Shown here one piece after another: positions 42,460-53,100 of a DNA stretch of 64,000 bases (its first letter is position 1; each line of letters starts with the position of its first letter). The DNA lies in NCBI GenBank assembly GCA_013177805.1, contig JABLXU010000047.1, forward strand, positions 21,463 to 85,462. The letters are read 5' to 3'. The notes below the pieces were generated by a model that saw only the letters and a program-made list of their open reading frames with translations, did not search any database and was not told the origin of the DNA. Source of the DNA: Candidatus Omnitrophota bacterium (lineage in GTDB: Bacteria; Hinthialibacterota; Hinthialibacteria; Hinthialibacterales; Hinthialibacteraceae). Both the position numbers and the translations under genes were made by a program.

Positions 42460-43797
42460 ATGCAATATCCGATTTGGGAAGTCCCCATGCTGGGCGGCGG
42501 GATGGTGATCGCCATCATCGCCATCATTCATGTGACGATCGCCCATTTTGCCGTAGGCGCCGGCCTGTTCGCAGCAGTGACGGAAACCAAAGCCATCTGG
42601 TACAACCAGCCCCTCCTGCTCCGGTTTCTGCGGGATTTCATCCGATATTTAATCCTGGTGTCGTTCGTGTTGGGCGCGCTGACCGGTGTGGGGATATGGT
42701 TCTCCATCTCCCTGGTCAGTCCCGAGGCGACCTCCACTCTTATCCATCAGTTCGTTTGGGGATGGGCCACGGAGTGGGTGTTCTTCTTCTTGGAAATTAC
42801 CGCCGGATATATTTACTACTACACCTGGGACCGGTTGGAGCCCCGTAAGCATGCGATCATCGGCTGGATTTACGCCGTCTCGGCCTACATGAGCCTGGTG
42901 ATCATCAATGGGATCCTCACCTTCATGCTCACTCCCGGCGCGTGGCTCGAAACGTTCTCCTTCTGGGACGGTTTCTTCAATCCCACCTATTGGCCGTCTT
43001 TGGTGCTGCGGACCATCAGCTGCACCTCGCTGGCGGCGATCTTTGTGATGGTGGCAGTCAATTTCGCCCGGGGCTACACGCGGGAGGAACGGCATCAGGT
43101 GATCATGGAAGGGGGGAAATGGATGGTTCCCCTGGCGTTGATGCTGCCCGCCTCCATTTGGTTTTTCATTCAAGTGCCGCAAGAAGCCCGGCTGCTGGTT
43201 TCCGGACAGGCGATTGCCATGACGCTCTTCTTTTTGTTCGGTGTGGCCGCTTCCACCCTGGTGGGGCTCTATGCGTATTTCGGATTGATCCTCCGCCAGC
43301 GTTACATCAACCTGGAGACCTCGATCCTGCTGGGTATGATCGCCTTTATCGCTACCGGTTCCATGGAATTCGTGCGCGAGGGCATCCGCAAACCTTTCAT
43401 TATTTATGAGTACATGTACTCCAACGCTATCCGGACCGCCGACAGCGGCCTTTTGAACCAGGAAGGCGTTCTCGCCTGGGCGCCCTGGACCGTTTTGGCC
43501 GTGGGCGGAACCAGCGAGGCGGAGTTGACACCCGAACAGCGGGGCGAAGCTCTTTTCCGGGCCCAATGCCTGCGGTGCCACACGCTTGACGGATTCAATG
43601 GCATTAAACCTCTAATTAAAAGATGGCCGGAGAATTCGATCCGGCACGCCTTGGAAAATCTGCACGTCGAACAATATTACATGCCTCCCTTTTTCGGTCC
43701 GGAAAAGGATCTGGAAGAATTGACCCGCTATTTGTTATCCCTGAATCAGGGTGAAGCCGCACCGCAATCCAATGGAAAAATAACGGCGAACGGATAA
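42460..43797 (+). CDS. Cytochrome bd-superfamily-like membrane subunit with C-terminal cytochrome c domain
   Basis: The 445-aa protein has about eight membrane helices with paired His residues in helix 1 (IIHVTIAHFAVGAG), like the heme-binding helices of the CydA superfamily, and then a soluble tail with a single CxxCH heme c motif (CLRCHT, residues 370-374). The tail also has a Met-containing YMPPFFGP that could supply the axial ligand. The CydA quinol motif GRQPW is absent. This fits the uncharacterised OR-C/OR-N-type branches described for the bd superfamily, which use cytochrome c. It precedes a second related subunit by 18 nt. Assignment to that family is inference. Confidence 0.7.
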   Translation: MQYPIWEVPMLGGGMVIAIIAIIHVTIAHFAVGAGLFAAVTETKAIWYNQPLLLRFLRDFIRYLILVSFVLGALTGVGIWFSISLVSPEATSTLIHQFVWGWATEWVFFFLEITAGYIYYYTWDRLEPRKHAIIGWIYAVSAYMSLVIINGILTFMLTPGAWLETFSFWDGFFNPTYWPSLVLRTISCTSLAAIFVMVAVNFARGYTREERHQVIMEGGKWMVPLALMLPASIWFFIQVPQEARLLVSGQAIAMTLFFLFGVAASTLVGLYAYFGLILRQRYINLETSILLGMIAFIATGSMEFVREGIRKPFIIYEYMYSNAIRTADSGLLNQEGVLAWAPWTVLAVGGTSEAELTPEQRGEALFRAQCLRCHTLDGFNGIKPLIKRWPENSIRHALENLHVEQYYMPPFFGPEKDLEELTRYLLSLNQGEAAPQSNGKITANG

Positions 43798-43815
43798 CCT
43801 AAAGGAGACGCATCG

Positions 43816-44979
43816 ATGACTGAACTGATTCCCCCCGCCGATCCCCTGGGCATCCCCACGCCCGTGATCGTGTTTCAATTCCTGGCCCTCCTCACGTTTG
43901 TGCTGCATTTGATTTTCATGAATTACATCCTGGGGGGGATGGTGATCCTCACCGTGAACGAATGGTTCTTCGGAAAAAATCCCAAGGCGGCCGCGGCTAA
44001 CGTCATCCTGGCGGGGGTAATGCCCGTAGCGCTGTCGATGGCCATCACCATGGGAGTCGCCCCCCTGTTATTCGTCCAAGTGTTATATGGCCAATTTTTC
44101 TATACTGCCAACATCATGATGGGCGGTTTTTGGTTGCTGATCGCAGGCCTGGTGATCGTGGGTTTTTATTTGATTTATGTCTTGATCGCCCAGCGCCCGG
44201 AAGGCGGTACGCCGAATCTTCTCACCAAATTGATCAGTCTGGTGGCGATGATCTTGTTCTTCGCCGTGGCTTTCCTTTACACCAACAACGCCGTGCTCAC
44301 CGAAAATCCGGACTATTGGAAGGCGATTTACACGGGTGAACGGTTCGCGGCCGCGCCCGATCCCACCCTGTGGCCGCGGTATTTGCACAATGTGACCGGC
44401 GCATTGGCGTTGGCCGGCCTGTGGTGCGCCGCCATCGGACGCTATCAAGTGGTTCACCATCCGGCGCGGGCGGACGCTGGGCAGTGGCTGGTGAAAAACG
44501 GCCTTCATTGGGCCGCCATGGCCACGGCCTTGGCCATGATCTTGGGAGGGATTTACCTCTATTCTCTGGGGATAGACCGCATCAAGGCGTTCATGGGGAA
44601 CGGTATCCTCTTCGTGGGCTGGAGCATCTCAGTCATGACCGCCATCCTGTCGTTGGTGTGCATCGCCATGGCCATGATGAAACCGGACAACGCCAAGCTG
44701 CTCTGGGGATCGATCGGACTGGCGGGTGTCACCCTGGCCGGCATGGTTATGGGGCGGGAACTGGTGCGGATGATTTCTCTCCAGAGTTATTACACCCCTC
44801 AGAATTTAATGGTCCGTCAAGGAGACACCAGTCTCTATTTATTTCTGGCGACTTTCTTGCTGGGATTAGGCGTGCTGGTTTATATGCTGCGGATGGTGTG
44901 GACGTTGCCTCCGGCCCTGCCGGAAAGCGACGCGCAATCGGAATTCACGAATCAAGGCTCCGGCGATGCCAACGCTTGA
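43816..44979 (+). CDS. Second CydA-like membrane subunit of the putative oxygen-reductase complex
   Basis: The 387-aa protein has about nine to ten membrane helices and begins with a CydA-like helix (FVLHLIFMNYILGGMVI), with His and Gly placed as in the first subunit (IIHVTIAHFAVGAG). It is distantly like its neighbour but has no cytochrome c domain, reminiscent of bd-superfamily members built from two CydA-type chains (CydAA'). It is 18 nt downstream of the first subunit, so one complex is likely. It overlaps the convergent comB gene by 28 nt at its 3' end. Function in O2 reduction is unproven. Confidence 0.65.
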   Translation: MTELIPPADPLGIPTPVIVFQFLALLTFVLHLIFMNYILGGMVILTVNEWFFGKNPKAAAANVILAGVMPVALSMAITMGVAPLLFVQVLYGQFFYTANIMMGGFWLLIAGLVIVGFYLIYVLIAQRPEGGTPNLLTKLISLVAMILFFAVAFLYTNNAVLTENPDYWKAIYTGERFAAAPDPTLWPRYLHNVTGALALAGLWCAAIGRYQVVHHPARADAGQWLVKNGLHWAAMATALAMILGGIYLYSLGIDRIKAFMGNGILFVGWSISVMTAILSLVCIAMAMMKPDNAKLLWGSIGLAGVTLAGMVMGRELVRMISLQSYYTPQNLMVRQGDTSLYLFLATFLLGLGVLVYMLRMVWTLPPALPESDAQSEFTNQGSGDANA

Positions 44980-45704
44980 ATGACGCCATTTAGCATCAGG
45001 GGGATGATGGCGGTGGTGTCGACCTGCACACACGCGGGCAGGTCGTCCCCAAGGCCGATTTGCTGCAAATAACGCCCGTGTTCGCATTGTTGGACCATAT
45101 TCAGCAGTTGGTCCTTGTAGAGGTAATAGAGATCCACCGCCGCCCGGGCCGCATCGGTGATTTCATAGTCGTGTCCCGGCGGTTCCAGGAGCCCCGCGAT
45201 CGCCCCCCCTAAGCACACTGTATCCTCTAAACAAAAACGCCCTTCTTTGCCGGACACGGTAAACAGGAAGGCCTGGACCTCATTCTTATCAATCTGCAGC
45301 GCGCGGGTCACCGCCGAGAGGTTATGAAACGATAGGATCACGACGCGGCGGGCCGCTGATGCCGCTACCAGCGCCCGCGTGCCGTTGGTGGTCAGATGAA
45401 CCAGGGTTTTGCCCGACACGGCGTTGGAGGTAAATTCCAGCGGGGAGTTTCCTAAATCATAACCAGGACGCTTGAATCCCTCTTTCTCTCCACAGATCAG
45501 GACAGGAACGCCTGCCGCGGCCAACCGGTTGTAACAGGCGCGGGCGTTTTCATCGCTGTCCTGCGGATAAATGGCCACGGCACCGTTGGACAAAGCGGCG
45601 GTGATCACCGTCGTGGCCCGCAAAATGTCCGCGATCACCACGATGGATTGAGACAAATCCCGGCCCGGCAGTTCTTTCCAGGTCAACGCGACATCCAGCA
45701 GCAT
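44952..45704 (-). CDS. comB: 2-phosphosulfolactate phosphatase
   Basis: The 250-aa protein matches the ComB family: VVIADILRATTVITAALSNG near the N-terminus and the LVHLTTNGTRAL and FCLEDTVCLGGAIAG stretches. The archaeal enzyme dephosphorylates 2-phosphosulfolactate for coenzyme M, but bacterial members have broad or unknown substrates and may act in sulfonate metabolism. No other coenzyme M or sulfonate genes are visible. It is convergent with and overlaps the preceding gene. Confidence 0.85.
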   Translation of the reverse strand: MLLDVALTWKELPGRDLSQSIVVIADILRATTVITAALSNGAVAIYPQDSDENARACYNRLAAAGVPVLICGEKEGFKRPGYDLGNSPLEFTSNAVSGKTLVHLTTNGTRALVAASAARRVVILSFHNLSAVTRALQIDKNEVQAFLFTVSGKEGRFCLEDTVCLGGAIAGLLEPPGHDYEITDAARAAVDLYYLYKDQLLNMVQQCEHGRYLQQIGLGDDLPACVQVDTTAIIPLMLNGVIQALASPEP

Positions 45705-45964
45705 ATCGGATTCTCCCTAAATCCATACAAGTTCCCTCTTTGTGAATCATATTCCATTTTCGCCGCAATCCAATCACCGCAAGGGCAGGGGCAGAAATCA
45801 AAAGACCTTAGGGGCGTAAAGGGCTGGGCAGGCCTAGTCCGCCGAAAGACAAAGACCGTTCCGCACCCTTATCTTGGCTCCGGAATGCATGGTTTAATAA
45901 GATGCTCAATGACAATACAAAAATAATCGATATGCATTTCAATTCATGAAGGAGGCAGGCAGCA

Positions 45965-47233
45965 ATGAAACGCATGATCCCATTGTTCTTCTCAATCGTT
46001 CTGATATCGGCGGCCGCAGGACCGTGGACCGCGAACTGCGATCCCATCCAGGTGCTGGTCATCACCGGCGGGCATGATTTCGATCCCCCGTTCTTCACCG
46101 TCTTCGAAGGGCATCCAGACATTGTCTTCGCCAAGGCGGAACAGCCCAAAGCCAACACGATGTTTGCCGATGGCTCAGCCATGCAATACGATGTGGTGGT
46201 ATTGTACGACATGTGGCAGGCGATTTCAGAGGCGGAAAAGACCGGCTTCCAGAAATACCTGGAAGCCGGCAAAGGCCTGGTGGCCATGCATCACAGCATT
46301 GCCAATTACCAGGACTGGGACTTCTACCGCAACCTGATCCAGGCCAGCTACATTCTGGACGAGAAAGGCCGGGACATCGAAGGCCGCCATTATCCGCAAT
46401 CCCAGTACAAGCACGATGTGTGGATGGATGTCCAGATCGCTGATCCCGATCATCCCATCACCCGCGGCATGACCGGTTTCAAAATCTATGATGAAGCCTA
46501 CAAGGGTTATTACCATTCGCCCAAAGCCCATGTGCTGCTGACCTGCGAACATCCAGACCAGGAAAACACCCTGGCCTGGATCGGCCAGGAGGAACCCACC
46601 CGCGTGGTATACATCCAACTGGGCCATGGCAAGGAAGCCTATGCCACTCCGGATTTCCGCCACCTGGTGGCCCAGGCCATCCGTTGGACCGCCCGCCGCC
46701 CCACCGCTGTGCCGCTTTTTAACGGGAGGGACCTGACCGGGTGGAAAGCCGAGGGCAACGCGGTGTGGAAAGTCAAAGACGGCATCCTCACCGGCACCCA
46801 AAACGAGAAGATGCAGCCCGGCGACTTGCTGACCGAGGAAAGCTACACCGATTTCGAATTGACCGTCGAGTTCAAAGCCGAGTGGCCGTGCAACAGCGGT
46901 GTCTGGTTCCGCTATCAAAGCGCCGAACAAGCATACCAAGCCGATATTTTGGAGTGGAAGAATCCGGTGTGCTGGTCAGGGTCCCTCTATTGCACCGGCA
47001 AGATGTTCCTGGCCCTGAACGAAGATGAAAACGTGGTGAAGCGGGAGGACTGGAACACCTTCGTCATCCGCTGCCAGGGGGATCACCTGACCATCGACCT
47101 GAACGGCGTGCGGACCGCGGACGTGCGGGACACCACCAGCAGCCGGGGGAAGATCGGCTTTCAAGTTCATCCCGGCGACGAATTCAAGGACATGGCCATC
47201 CACATCCGGAAGGTGTGGCTGTTGCCGTTGTGA
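45965..47233 (+). CDS. Secreted ThuA-like plus DUF1080 protein
   Basis: The 422-aa protein has an N-terminal signal peptide (MKRMIPLFFSIVLISAAAG). About residues 25-240 form a ThuA-like glutamine-amidotransferase-fold domain (VLVITGGHDFDPPFF, VAMHHSIANY) and about residues 245-422 a DUF1080 beta-jelly-roll (LFNGRDLTGWKAEGNAVWKV, SGVWFRYQ), common in Planctomycetes-like genomes and linked to 3-keto-sugar or glycoside processing. GAAGGAGG lies upstream of the ATG. Next to it is a Gfo/Idh/MocA oxidoreductase in opposite orientation; the three families often co-occur in 3-keto-glycoside routes. Confidence 0.88.
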   Translation: MKRMIPLFFSIVLISAAAGPWTANCDPIQVLVITGGHDFDPPFFTVFEGHPDIVFAKAEQPKANTMFADGSAMQYDVVVLYDMWQAISEAEKTGFQKYLEAGKGLVAMHHSIANYQDWDFYRNLIQASYILDEKGRDIEGRHYPQSQYKHDVWMDVQIADPDHPITRGMTGFKIYDEAYKGYYHSPKAHVLLTCEHPDQENTLAWIGQEEPTRVVYIQLGHGKEAYATPDFRHLVAQAIRWTARRPTAVPLFNGRDLTGWKAEGNAVWKVKDGILTGTQNEKMQPGDLLTEESYTDFELTVEFKAEWPCNSGVWFRYQSAEQAYQADILEWKNPVCWSGSLYCTGKMFLALNEDENVVKREDWNTFVIRCQGDHLTIDLNGVRTADVRDTTSSRGKIGFQVHPGDEFKDMAIHIRKVWLLPL

Positions 47234-47411
47234 CATCGACTCTCCCATCGCCTAACCGGATGGATAGATAGATAACCTGTTTCACGCTAATCCACACGCG
47301 TTTCCCACCCTCTTCCCGCTTCCTTCTCCAGAAGGAGTGAAGGGAGAAATTCCTTCGGCGGGATTGATCCCCCTCAATCCACCCTGCCGCGTCACTCAAC
47401 CGCGCCGGATA

Positions 47412-48689
47412 TCACCCCGGCTGCCAGCCGGCGTCTTCCGAGTAAGGTTCGCCACCGGGGATGGGCACCGGAGCGGGTTCGATGTTCTCCAGCGAGTAAT
47501 AAATCGGGTACTTTTCGTTGGAGTTATACGCCTCGTCCCACGTGACCTCACGGCCGGTGTATTCGGCGATGCGCCCCATGATGGCGGTCATGGTGCTGAT
47601 GGCGATGTTGTAAGCCTCGTTAATCGGCTGGTTGTTCCGGATGCTGGCGATCAGGTCGATGTGTTCCTGCACGTAGGGATTGGTGACATCTTTGTCATAT
47701 TTCCATTCCTGATTGCCGGATTTGATCCAGTCGCGGCAGTTGGATTGCCCCTTGACGCCCTGCACCCGTTCCTCGACGCGGCTGAACTTTTCGGGGCGGG
47801 GATGCTGCCCGGCCATGCTCAGCATGCTGACGCCGTTGGGGTATTCGAAGTGCACGGCGTGGTGGTCCCAGATGTCGCCGCGTTGCTGCCAGGCGCGCCC
47901 GCCGCAGCCGTAGGCCTTCACCGGGTGGGCCTGCATGACCCAGTTGGCCACGTCGATATTGTGGACATGCTGCTCGACGATATGGTCCCCCGAGAGCCAG
48001 CCGAAGTGATACCAGTTGCGGATCTGCCATTCGAGATCGGTCATGTCCGGCGTGCGGGGCCGGAAGCCGATCGGCCCGCCGCACCAGAAGACCTGCAGGT
48101 TCATGATGTCCCCGATGGCGCCTTCGTGGATGCGCCGGATAGTCTCGATGTAGTCGGCCTGGTGGCGGCGCTGCGAACCGGCAGCGATGGACAACCCCAG
48201 CGATTTGGCTTTTTCCCCGGCGGCGATGATGCGGCGGATGCCGGGGGGATCGACGGCGGCGGGTTTTTCCATGAAGACGTTTTTCTTGGCTTCGACCGCC
48301 GCTTCCAGGATTTCCGGCCGGTAGCAGGGGGGCGTGGTCAGGATCACGTAGTCCACGTCGGCCTTCACCACTTCCTGGTAGGCCTTGAAGCCCACGAAGG
48401 TCTCGATTTTGTCCACCGGATGGTCCATTTGAATCAAGACCTGCTTGGCTTCCTCGATCCGGTCGGGCAGGATGTCGGCGAGCACGGTGAACCGCACATT
48501 TTTGTCGGCGTTCAGGACTTCCTTGAGCGCCCCTTTGCCCCGTCCCCCGCAGCCGATCATGGCCACCCGGATAGGGGCTTGCGCCCGGGCGTCCGGCGAG
48601 GGCAGGATGTTGAAGGCGGTGACGGTGGCCGTGGCGATCGCCCCGCGTTTGACGAAATCCCTGCGTGTCACTGTTCCCTTGTCGCACAT
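47412..48689 (-). CDS. Tat-exported Gfo/Idh/MocA-family oxidoreductase
   Basis: The 425-aa protein starts with a twin-arginine signal (TRRDFVKRGAI, then a hydrophobic stretch to ARAQ), so it is exported folded with bound NAD(P). The Rossmann motif VAMIGCGGRGKGAL and the EKPAAV stretch identify a Gfo/Idh/MocA dehydrogenase, probably acting on a sugar or inositol derivative. The ATG at 48689 follows GGAGGGG; a longer frame to 48728 lacks support. It is convergent with the ThuA/DUF1080 gene, with which it is functionally plausible in 3-keto-sugar formation. Confidence 0.87.
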   Translation of the reverse strand: MCDKGTVTRRDFVKRGAIATATVTAFNILPSPDARAQAPIRVAMIGCGGRGKGALKEVLNADKNVRFTVLADILPDRIEEAKQVLIQMDHPVDKIETFVGFKAYQEVVKADVDYVILTTPPCYRPEILEAAVEAKKNVFMEKPAAVDPPGIRRIIAAGEKAKSLGLSIAAGSQRRHQADYIETIRRIHEGAIGDIMNLQVFWCGGPIGFRPRTPDMTDLEWQIRNWYHFGWLSGDHIVEQHVHNIDVANWVMQAHPVKAYGCGGRAWQQRGDIWDHHAVHFEYPNGVSMLSMAGQHPRPEKFSRVEERVQGVKGQSNCRDWIKSGNQEWKYDKDVTNPYVQEHIDLIASIRNNQPINEAYNIAISTMTAIMGRIAEYTGREVTWDEAYNSNEKYPIYYSLENIEPAPVPIPGGEPYSEDAGWQPG

Positions 48690-48940
48690 GGATGTTGACT
48701 CCCCTCCTGGTGAAATGGATGGGGGCATTGTCGCAAAAGCGGCGGAGGTTGTCTATTGGAGAGGGAAGAAGAAAAGAGGGGACTGGAATGCTGGTTTGTA
48801 CCCCGGATATCACGGATAGGGCACGGATTGCACGGATACGGTGTTGGGGAATGTGGATCAATAAACCTCTTTTTTAATGGAAATTTCACAATCGATGGCG
48901 TACGATGAAAAAAATTCCGAATCCGGCGGAGGTAGTCGTC

Positions 48941-49579
48941 ATGGCGAATCCGGAGCATGAAAAGCTATTGAAAGAAGGAGTGCCGGGCTGGAATGCGTGG
49001 CGGGCGGAGGATCTCGATGTGATTCCCGATTTAAGCAAGGCGGATCTGGCCCACACAAATCTCGAGGGAGCCAATCTGGTGGGAGCGCATATGGAGAAGG
49101 CGCACCTCGAGGGGGCAAATCTCAAAAATGTGGACCTGGCGGACGCCAATTTGCGGGGAGCGATACTGGAGGACGCGAATCTTCAGGGGGCCAACCTGGA
49201 AGGAGCGATTCTGCAAAGCGCGAATCTCCAAAGAGTGGATCTGCGCGGGCTGAATCTCGATAGAGTCAACTTGCAGTGGGTGGATTTACGGGGAGCGAAC
49301 CTCTCTGGAATGGACCTGCGGAAGCTCAATTTGGAAAAGGTGAACCTGGCAGGAATGGATCTGCGGGGAGTGAATTTGGGAGAGACAATCCTGGCGGGCG
49401 CCAATCTGCAGGGGGCCAATCTGGCCGGCGTGGACTTGCGGTGGGCCGATCTGCAAGGGGCCAATCTCCGCAAAGCGAACTTGGCGGGGGCCAATCTGAC
49501 CTGCGCCAAGTTGGATAAAGCCGATCTGCGGGAGGCGGACCTGACGGGGGCGAAGTTGGAAGGGACGATTTTGGAGTAG
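48941..49579 (+). CDS. Pentapeptide-repeat protein
   Basis: The 212-aa protein begins with the typical MANPEHEKLLKEGVPGWNAW prefix followed by about 34 tandem A(D/N)LXX-type repeats (LEGANLVGAHMEKAHLEGAN and so on), which fold into a right-handed quadrilateral beta helix. GGCGGAGG is well spaced before the ATG at 48941, so an ATG at 48905 is disfavoured. No additional domain is present. Cytosolic function is unknown; such proteins sometimes mimic DNA or act as scaffolds. It ends in TAG. Confidence 0.88.
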   Translation: MANPEHEKLLKEGVPGWNAWRAEDLDVIPDLSKADLAHTNLEGANLVGAHMEKAHLEGANLKNVDLADANLRGAILEDANLQGANLEGAILQSANLQRVDLRGLNLDRVNLQWVDLRGANLSGMDLRKLNLEKVNLAGMDLRGVNLGETILAGANLQGANLAGVDLRWADLQGANLRKANLAGANLTCAKLDKADLREADLTGAKLEGTILE

Positions 49580-49772
49580 AGAAAAACCAGGGACCGTACT
49601 CAGGACTAAAGCAGAAAGCGCCTTTCTAAAACGGCTGACCATCAGTTTGCTCCTCTCGTCCGAGAGAAAAAAGAGAGGAATCGCCTTCAGGCTGGAATGG
49701 GCGGGAGGGGCGTGGCAAACTGCTGACGGGTGGATTTCGTTGCCTCCAAATGATTTTATTTAGGAGAGACAT

Positions 49773-50183
49773 ATGTTAAAATGGCTGAGACAACTCTTCG
49801 GTTCCTCGAAACCAAGTCCTCCCCCGGCACGGCCGGCGGCTTCGATTCCCCAATACGGCAGCCATGAAGTTTCGCCCCAGGAGGTCAAGAAAAAGTTGGA
49901 TGATGGCGAATCCATCATTCTGCTTGATGTGCGGGAACCCCAGGAACGGCAAATCGCCGTGATTCCCCAGGCCAAGCATATCCCCATGGGGGAAATCCAC
50001 GCTCGCTACAAGGAGATCTCCGATGATCCGGCGGCGGAAATCATCGTTTTTTGTCATTACAGCGAACGCAGTGAAGTGGTGATGCATCAGTTGTGGGGCC
50101 TGGGCTATCAGAACGCCAAAGTCATGCTTGGAGGCATCGACGCCTGGTCGGTGGAGATCGATCCCAAAATACCGAGGTATTGA
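49773..50183 (+). CDS. Rhodanese-domain protein
   Basis: The 136-aa protein has a Pro-rich linker at residues 15-25 and then a rhodanese domain: VSPQEVKKKLDDGESIILLDVREPQE and the active-site loop VFCHYSERS, which keeps the catalytic Cys. It may carry a persulfide sulfur. TTTAGGAGAG precedes the ATG. It is separated from the following large membrane-protein gene by only 4 nt, so the two are co-transcribed. Confidence 0.88.
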   Translation: MLKWLRQLFGSSKPSPPPARPAASIPQYGSHEVSPQEVKKKLDDGESIILLDVREPQERQIAVIPQAKHIPMGEIHARYKEISDDPAAEIIVFCHYSERSEVVMHQLWGLGYQNAKVMLGGIDAWSVEIDPKIPRY

Positions 50184-50187
50184 GGGG

Positions 50188-53100
50188 ATGGAGAGGGTGG
50201 AGGAACGCACGCGGGCAGGCTGCCTGCGGGATTCGGCCGTGAGTTTCACCGGTTTTGCCGTGCTGGGAATGTGGCTGGCACTGCATTTTCTCTGGCGGTG
50301 GCTGGATCATACCCCGCCGCGGGGGGATCAGGTGGGTTACGCCTTAGGCGCGCTGCACGTGGTCCGGACGTTTTCCCTTTCTATCCTGGATTATCTTCGC
50401 GGGCTCAACGATGTCACCGAAACTCTCATCCGACCGCCCGGGGCCAGTTTGCTGCTAGCGCCCTGGACAGCCTTGTTCAATGGCGATCTGCGCCTGGCCA
50501 ATCTTTCGTGCGTTTTGTGGCACGCGGCCACTTTTGCGCTGCTCATCCGGCTGGGATCGGAGTTGTATTCCCGGCGCGCCGGAATCCTGGCCGCCGTGTT
50601 TTACCTTGGCTTGCCATTGATTTACGGGGTGGAGATCGATCCCGAATTCTATTTTATGACCGGTGTTCCCCTGGCGTTGCTATGCGGCTTGCGCCTATGG
50701 GATGAATCCCGGAGGTTATGGGCCTGGTGGCTGGGATTGGGTGTCGTCATCGCGTTTGGATTGCTGACCAAGTGGATCTTCGCCATTTACCTTCTGGGAC
50801 CCGCGGTGATTGTCACGGTTGAAGGGATACGGCGCTTCAATCCGGAAGGCAGCCAGGCAGGCTATTTGTTCATACTCTGGCATGGCTTCCTGTCCGCTTT
50901 TCCCGTATTGCTGGTGGCGGTGTTGTGGTATTGGCCCAACCGGCATTTGCTCGTCCAAATTTTCAACGAATTAGCCGAGACCCGTGAGTTCACCCCGTTC
51001 AAGGAGGGGTGGAGCTGGCGGGTACTCCTCCACTATCCTGGGGATTTTTTATATCACAACAAGATCTTCCCCAGCCTGACATTGCTGCTGGGCATCACCG
51101 TTCCGTTGCTTCCGGAAGCCATGCGGAGGGGATTACGGCTTGCGCCGGTGGAGAAGCGGGAGCATGCAGCGTATTGGTTCCTGATGTCCAGTTTGCTGGG
51201 ATTTTGGCTTTACACCGCGATCCGGTATGAAAACATACCCCTGAAATATCTGTTTCCATTGCTGCCGGTGATGGCGCTGATCGCCGTAGCCTGGATCGAA
51301 TCCATCCCCTCCCGCTTGGTGCAAAATCTGTTGGCCGGGATGATCATCAGCTACGGTGCCTTTTGCGCATTCTGGATGCACTTCGCGCCGCTCTCGTGGC
51401 TTGGTCCCTCCAATTTGCCCCAGGTGGTGTGGATCGATCCCGCGCGGCATTTCGTGATCTGGGTTGTCCCTATCTCCCGGCCGCCACACACCGGGGAGTG
51501 GCCATTCCGGGAAATCGCGTTGACTGTCGCGGAGCTCGAAACAGGGAATGCCACTCCCAGCCTGATGACCGTTCTCCCCGATTTGTATTATTTCGACTGG
51601 CGTAGCGCCCGGTACGAATTGCGAAGAGAGATTCCTCACTTCAATGCCCTGCCTCTGAATCCGGAAAACGGCCTGCTGCGGCTGTATGGTTCGCGGTATA
51701 TCCTTACCAGCCGGGGGCAGGTTTCGCGCCTGCCCTACGCCACGCGCGAACAGAATCCCGAGGCGAAGGCCGCTCTGGCGCTGAACCGGTTGATCGACCG
51801 CGCGCCGGATTGGTACTGGAACTTTTACCGCCTGGTCAAGACCTTCGCGATGCCTTACGGCTTGCCGGAACTGCAACTCTACCAGCTGGTAACTCCCCAC
51901 GGCGAGGAATCGGTTACGGCGTTCTGTGATTTCTGGCTGATGAACCACGCGGGTGAGGTGGAAGCATGGGAGCAGATCCGTTCGGTTTGGCGCGCGCAAC
52001 GAAATCCCGCGCGAATGGCGTTTGCCGAAGGGATGATCCGCGAACTATCGAACGGCAAATCGGACCCGGATTCCCGGACGTTCGATGAAATCCCTCAAAA
52101 ATCATATGAAAAGCTGCAACTCGGCCTTCTGGGGCTTCATCGGGGGAAGATTGAGGAAGGCCTGGCTTGGCTGTCGGCCTGCGCGGATGATTGTTCCACC
52201 TGTTCGGGAACAGCCGCGTATGAACGGGGCCAGTGGTACCAGCGGCAGGGGGATTTGGACAAGGCACGGGAAGCGTACCAGCAAGCCGTCCGGATCCGGC
52301 GGGAAGATCCCGCGCCGTGGCGTCAACTGGCATCGCTGGCGGAAGCCCAATCCAAAATCGAGGAGGCCAAGCGCTTACGGGAGTTGTCGCAGCTCACCGA
52401 GGATATCCAGACACAAAACCGGCGGCCGGATTTATATCAAAAGGCCGCGAATTTGCTTCTAGAGGCCAGCCAACCCGAAGAGGCATTGTGGTACGCTACG
52501 CAGGCCTGGCTCGTGGGTCTCCCGCGGTACCCCAACCTGCTTCCCTTGCACCAGGCGTTGACGCGTGTGGGTAAAGAATGGCCCGACTATGAGAGCCTTC
52601 CCTTGCCTGTGGACCGGATGTGGGAGATGCAGTCCCTTCCAGGATCTAAAATCCACTTGCGCAAAGATGGTTGTAAGGTTTTCCCTTTTTTAAATCTGGA
52701 CGAGGGAACCTACCGGCTGCGGTGGAATCAAACAATGAAATCGGAATCGCTGGCGTTGGCGTTTTATTTGGATGACCGGCTCGTAGCGAAAAAAAATGAT
52801 TTTCCGCCGGATCAGAATCGTACCTGCGAAGTGATTTTCCAATCCCCCCCCTGGCGTGACCGGCTGCGGATTGATTGTTTGGAAGGCGACGCGGAGTTAT
52901 CCAATCTGATCCTGGAAAAAGTGTCCATGCCGTTTTCGCTGGTGAACGCTCGGGGCGCGTTGACGATCCAGGGCCGTTGGAAGCGGGCAGAAGCGGATCC
53001 CACAACGGGACAGGTGGCGTTTCATCCGGAGGATGACCTCGTGCGGATTCATCTCAGCGAGCACACCGATCCCCGGCCGTGGGACTTTGCAGAGATCGAA

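Noticed and set aside
47337..48698. A 453-codon plus-strand frame opposite the Gfo/Idh/MocA gene
   Set aside because: The minus-strand gene has a Tat signal and Rossmann motif; the opposite frame is a GC-rich shadow.
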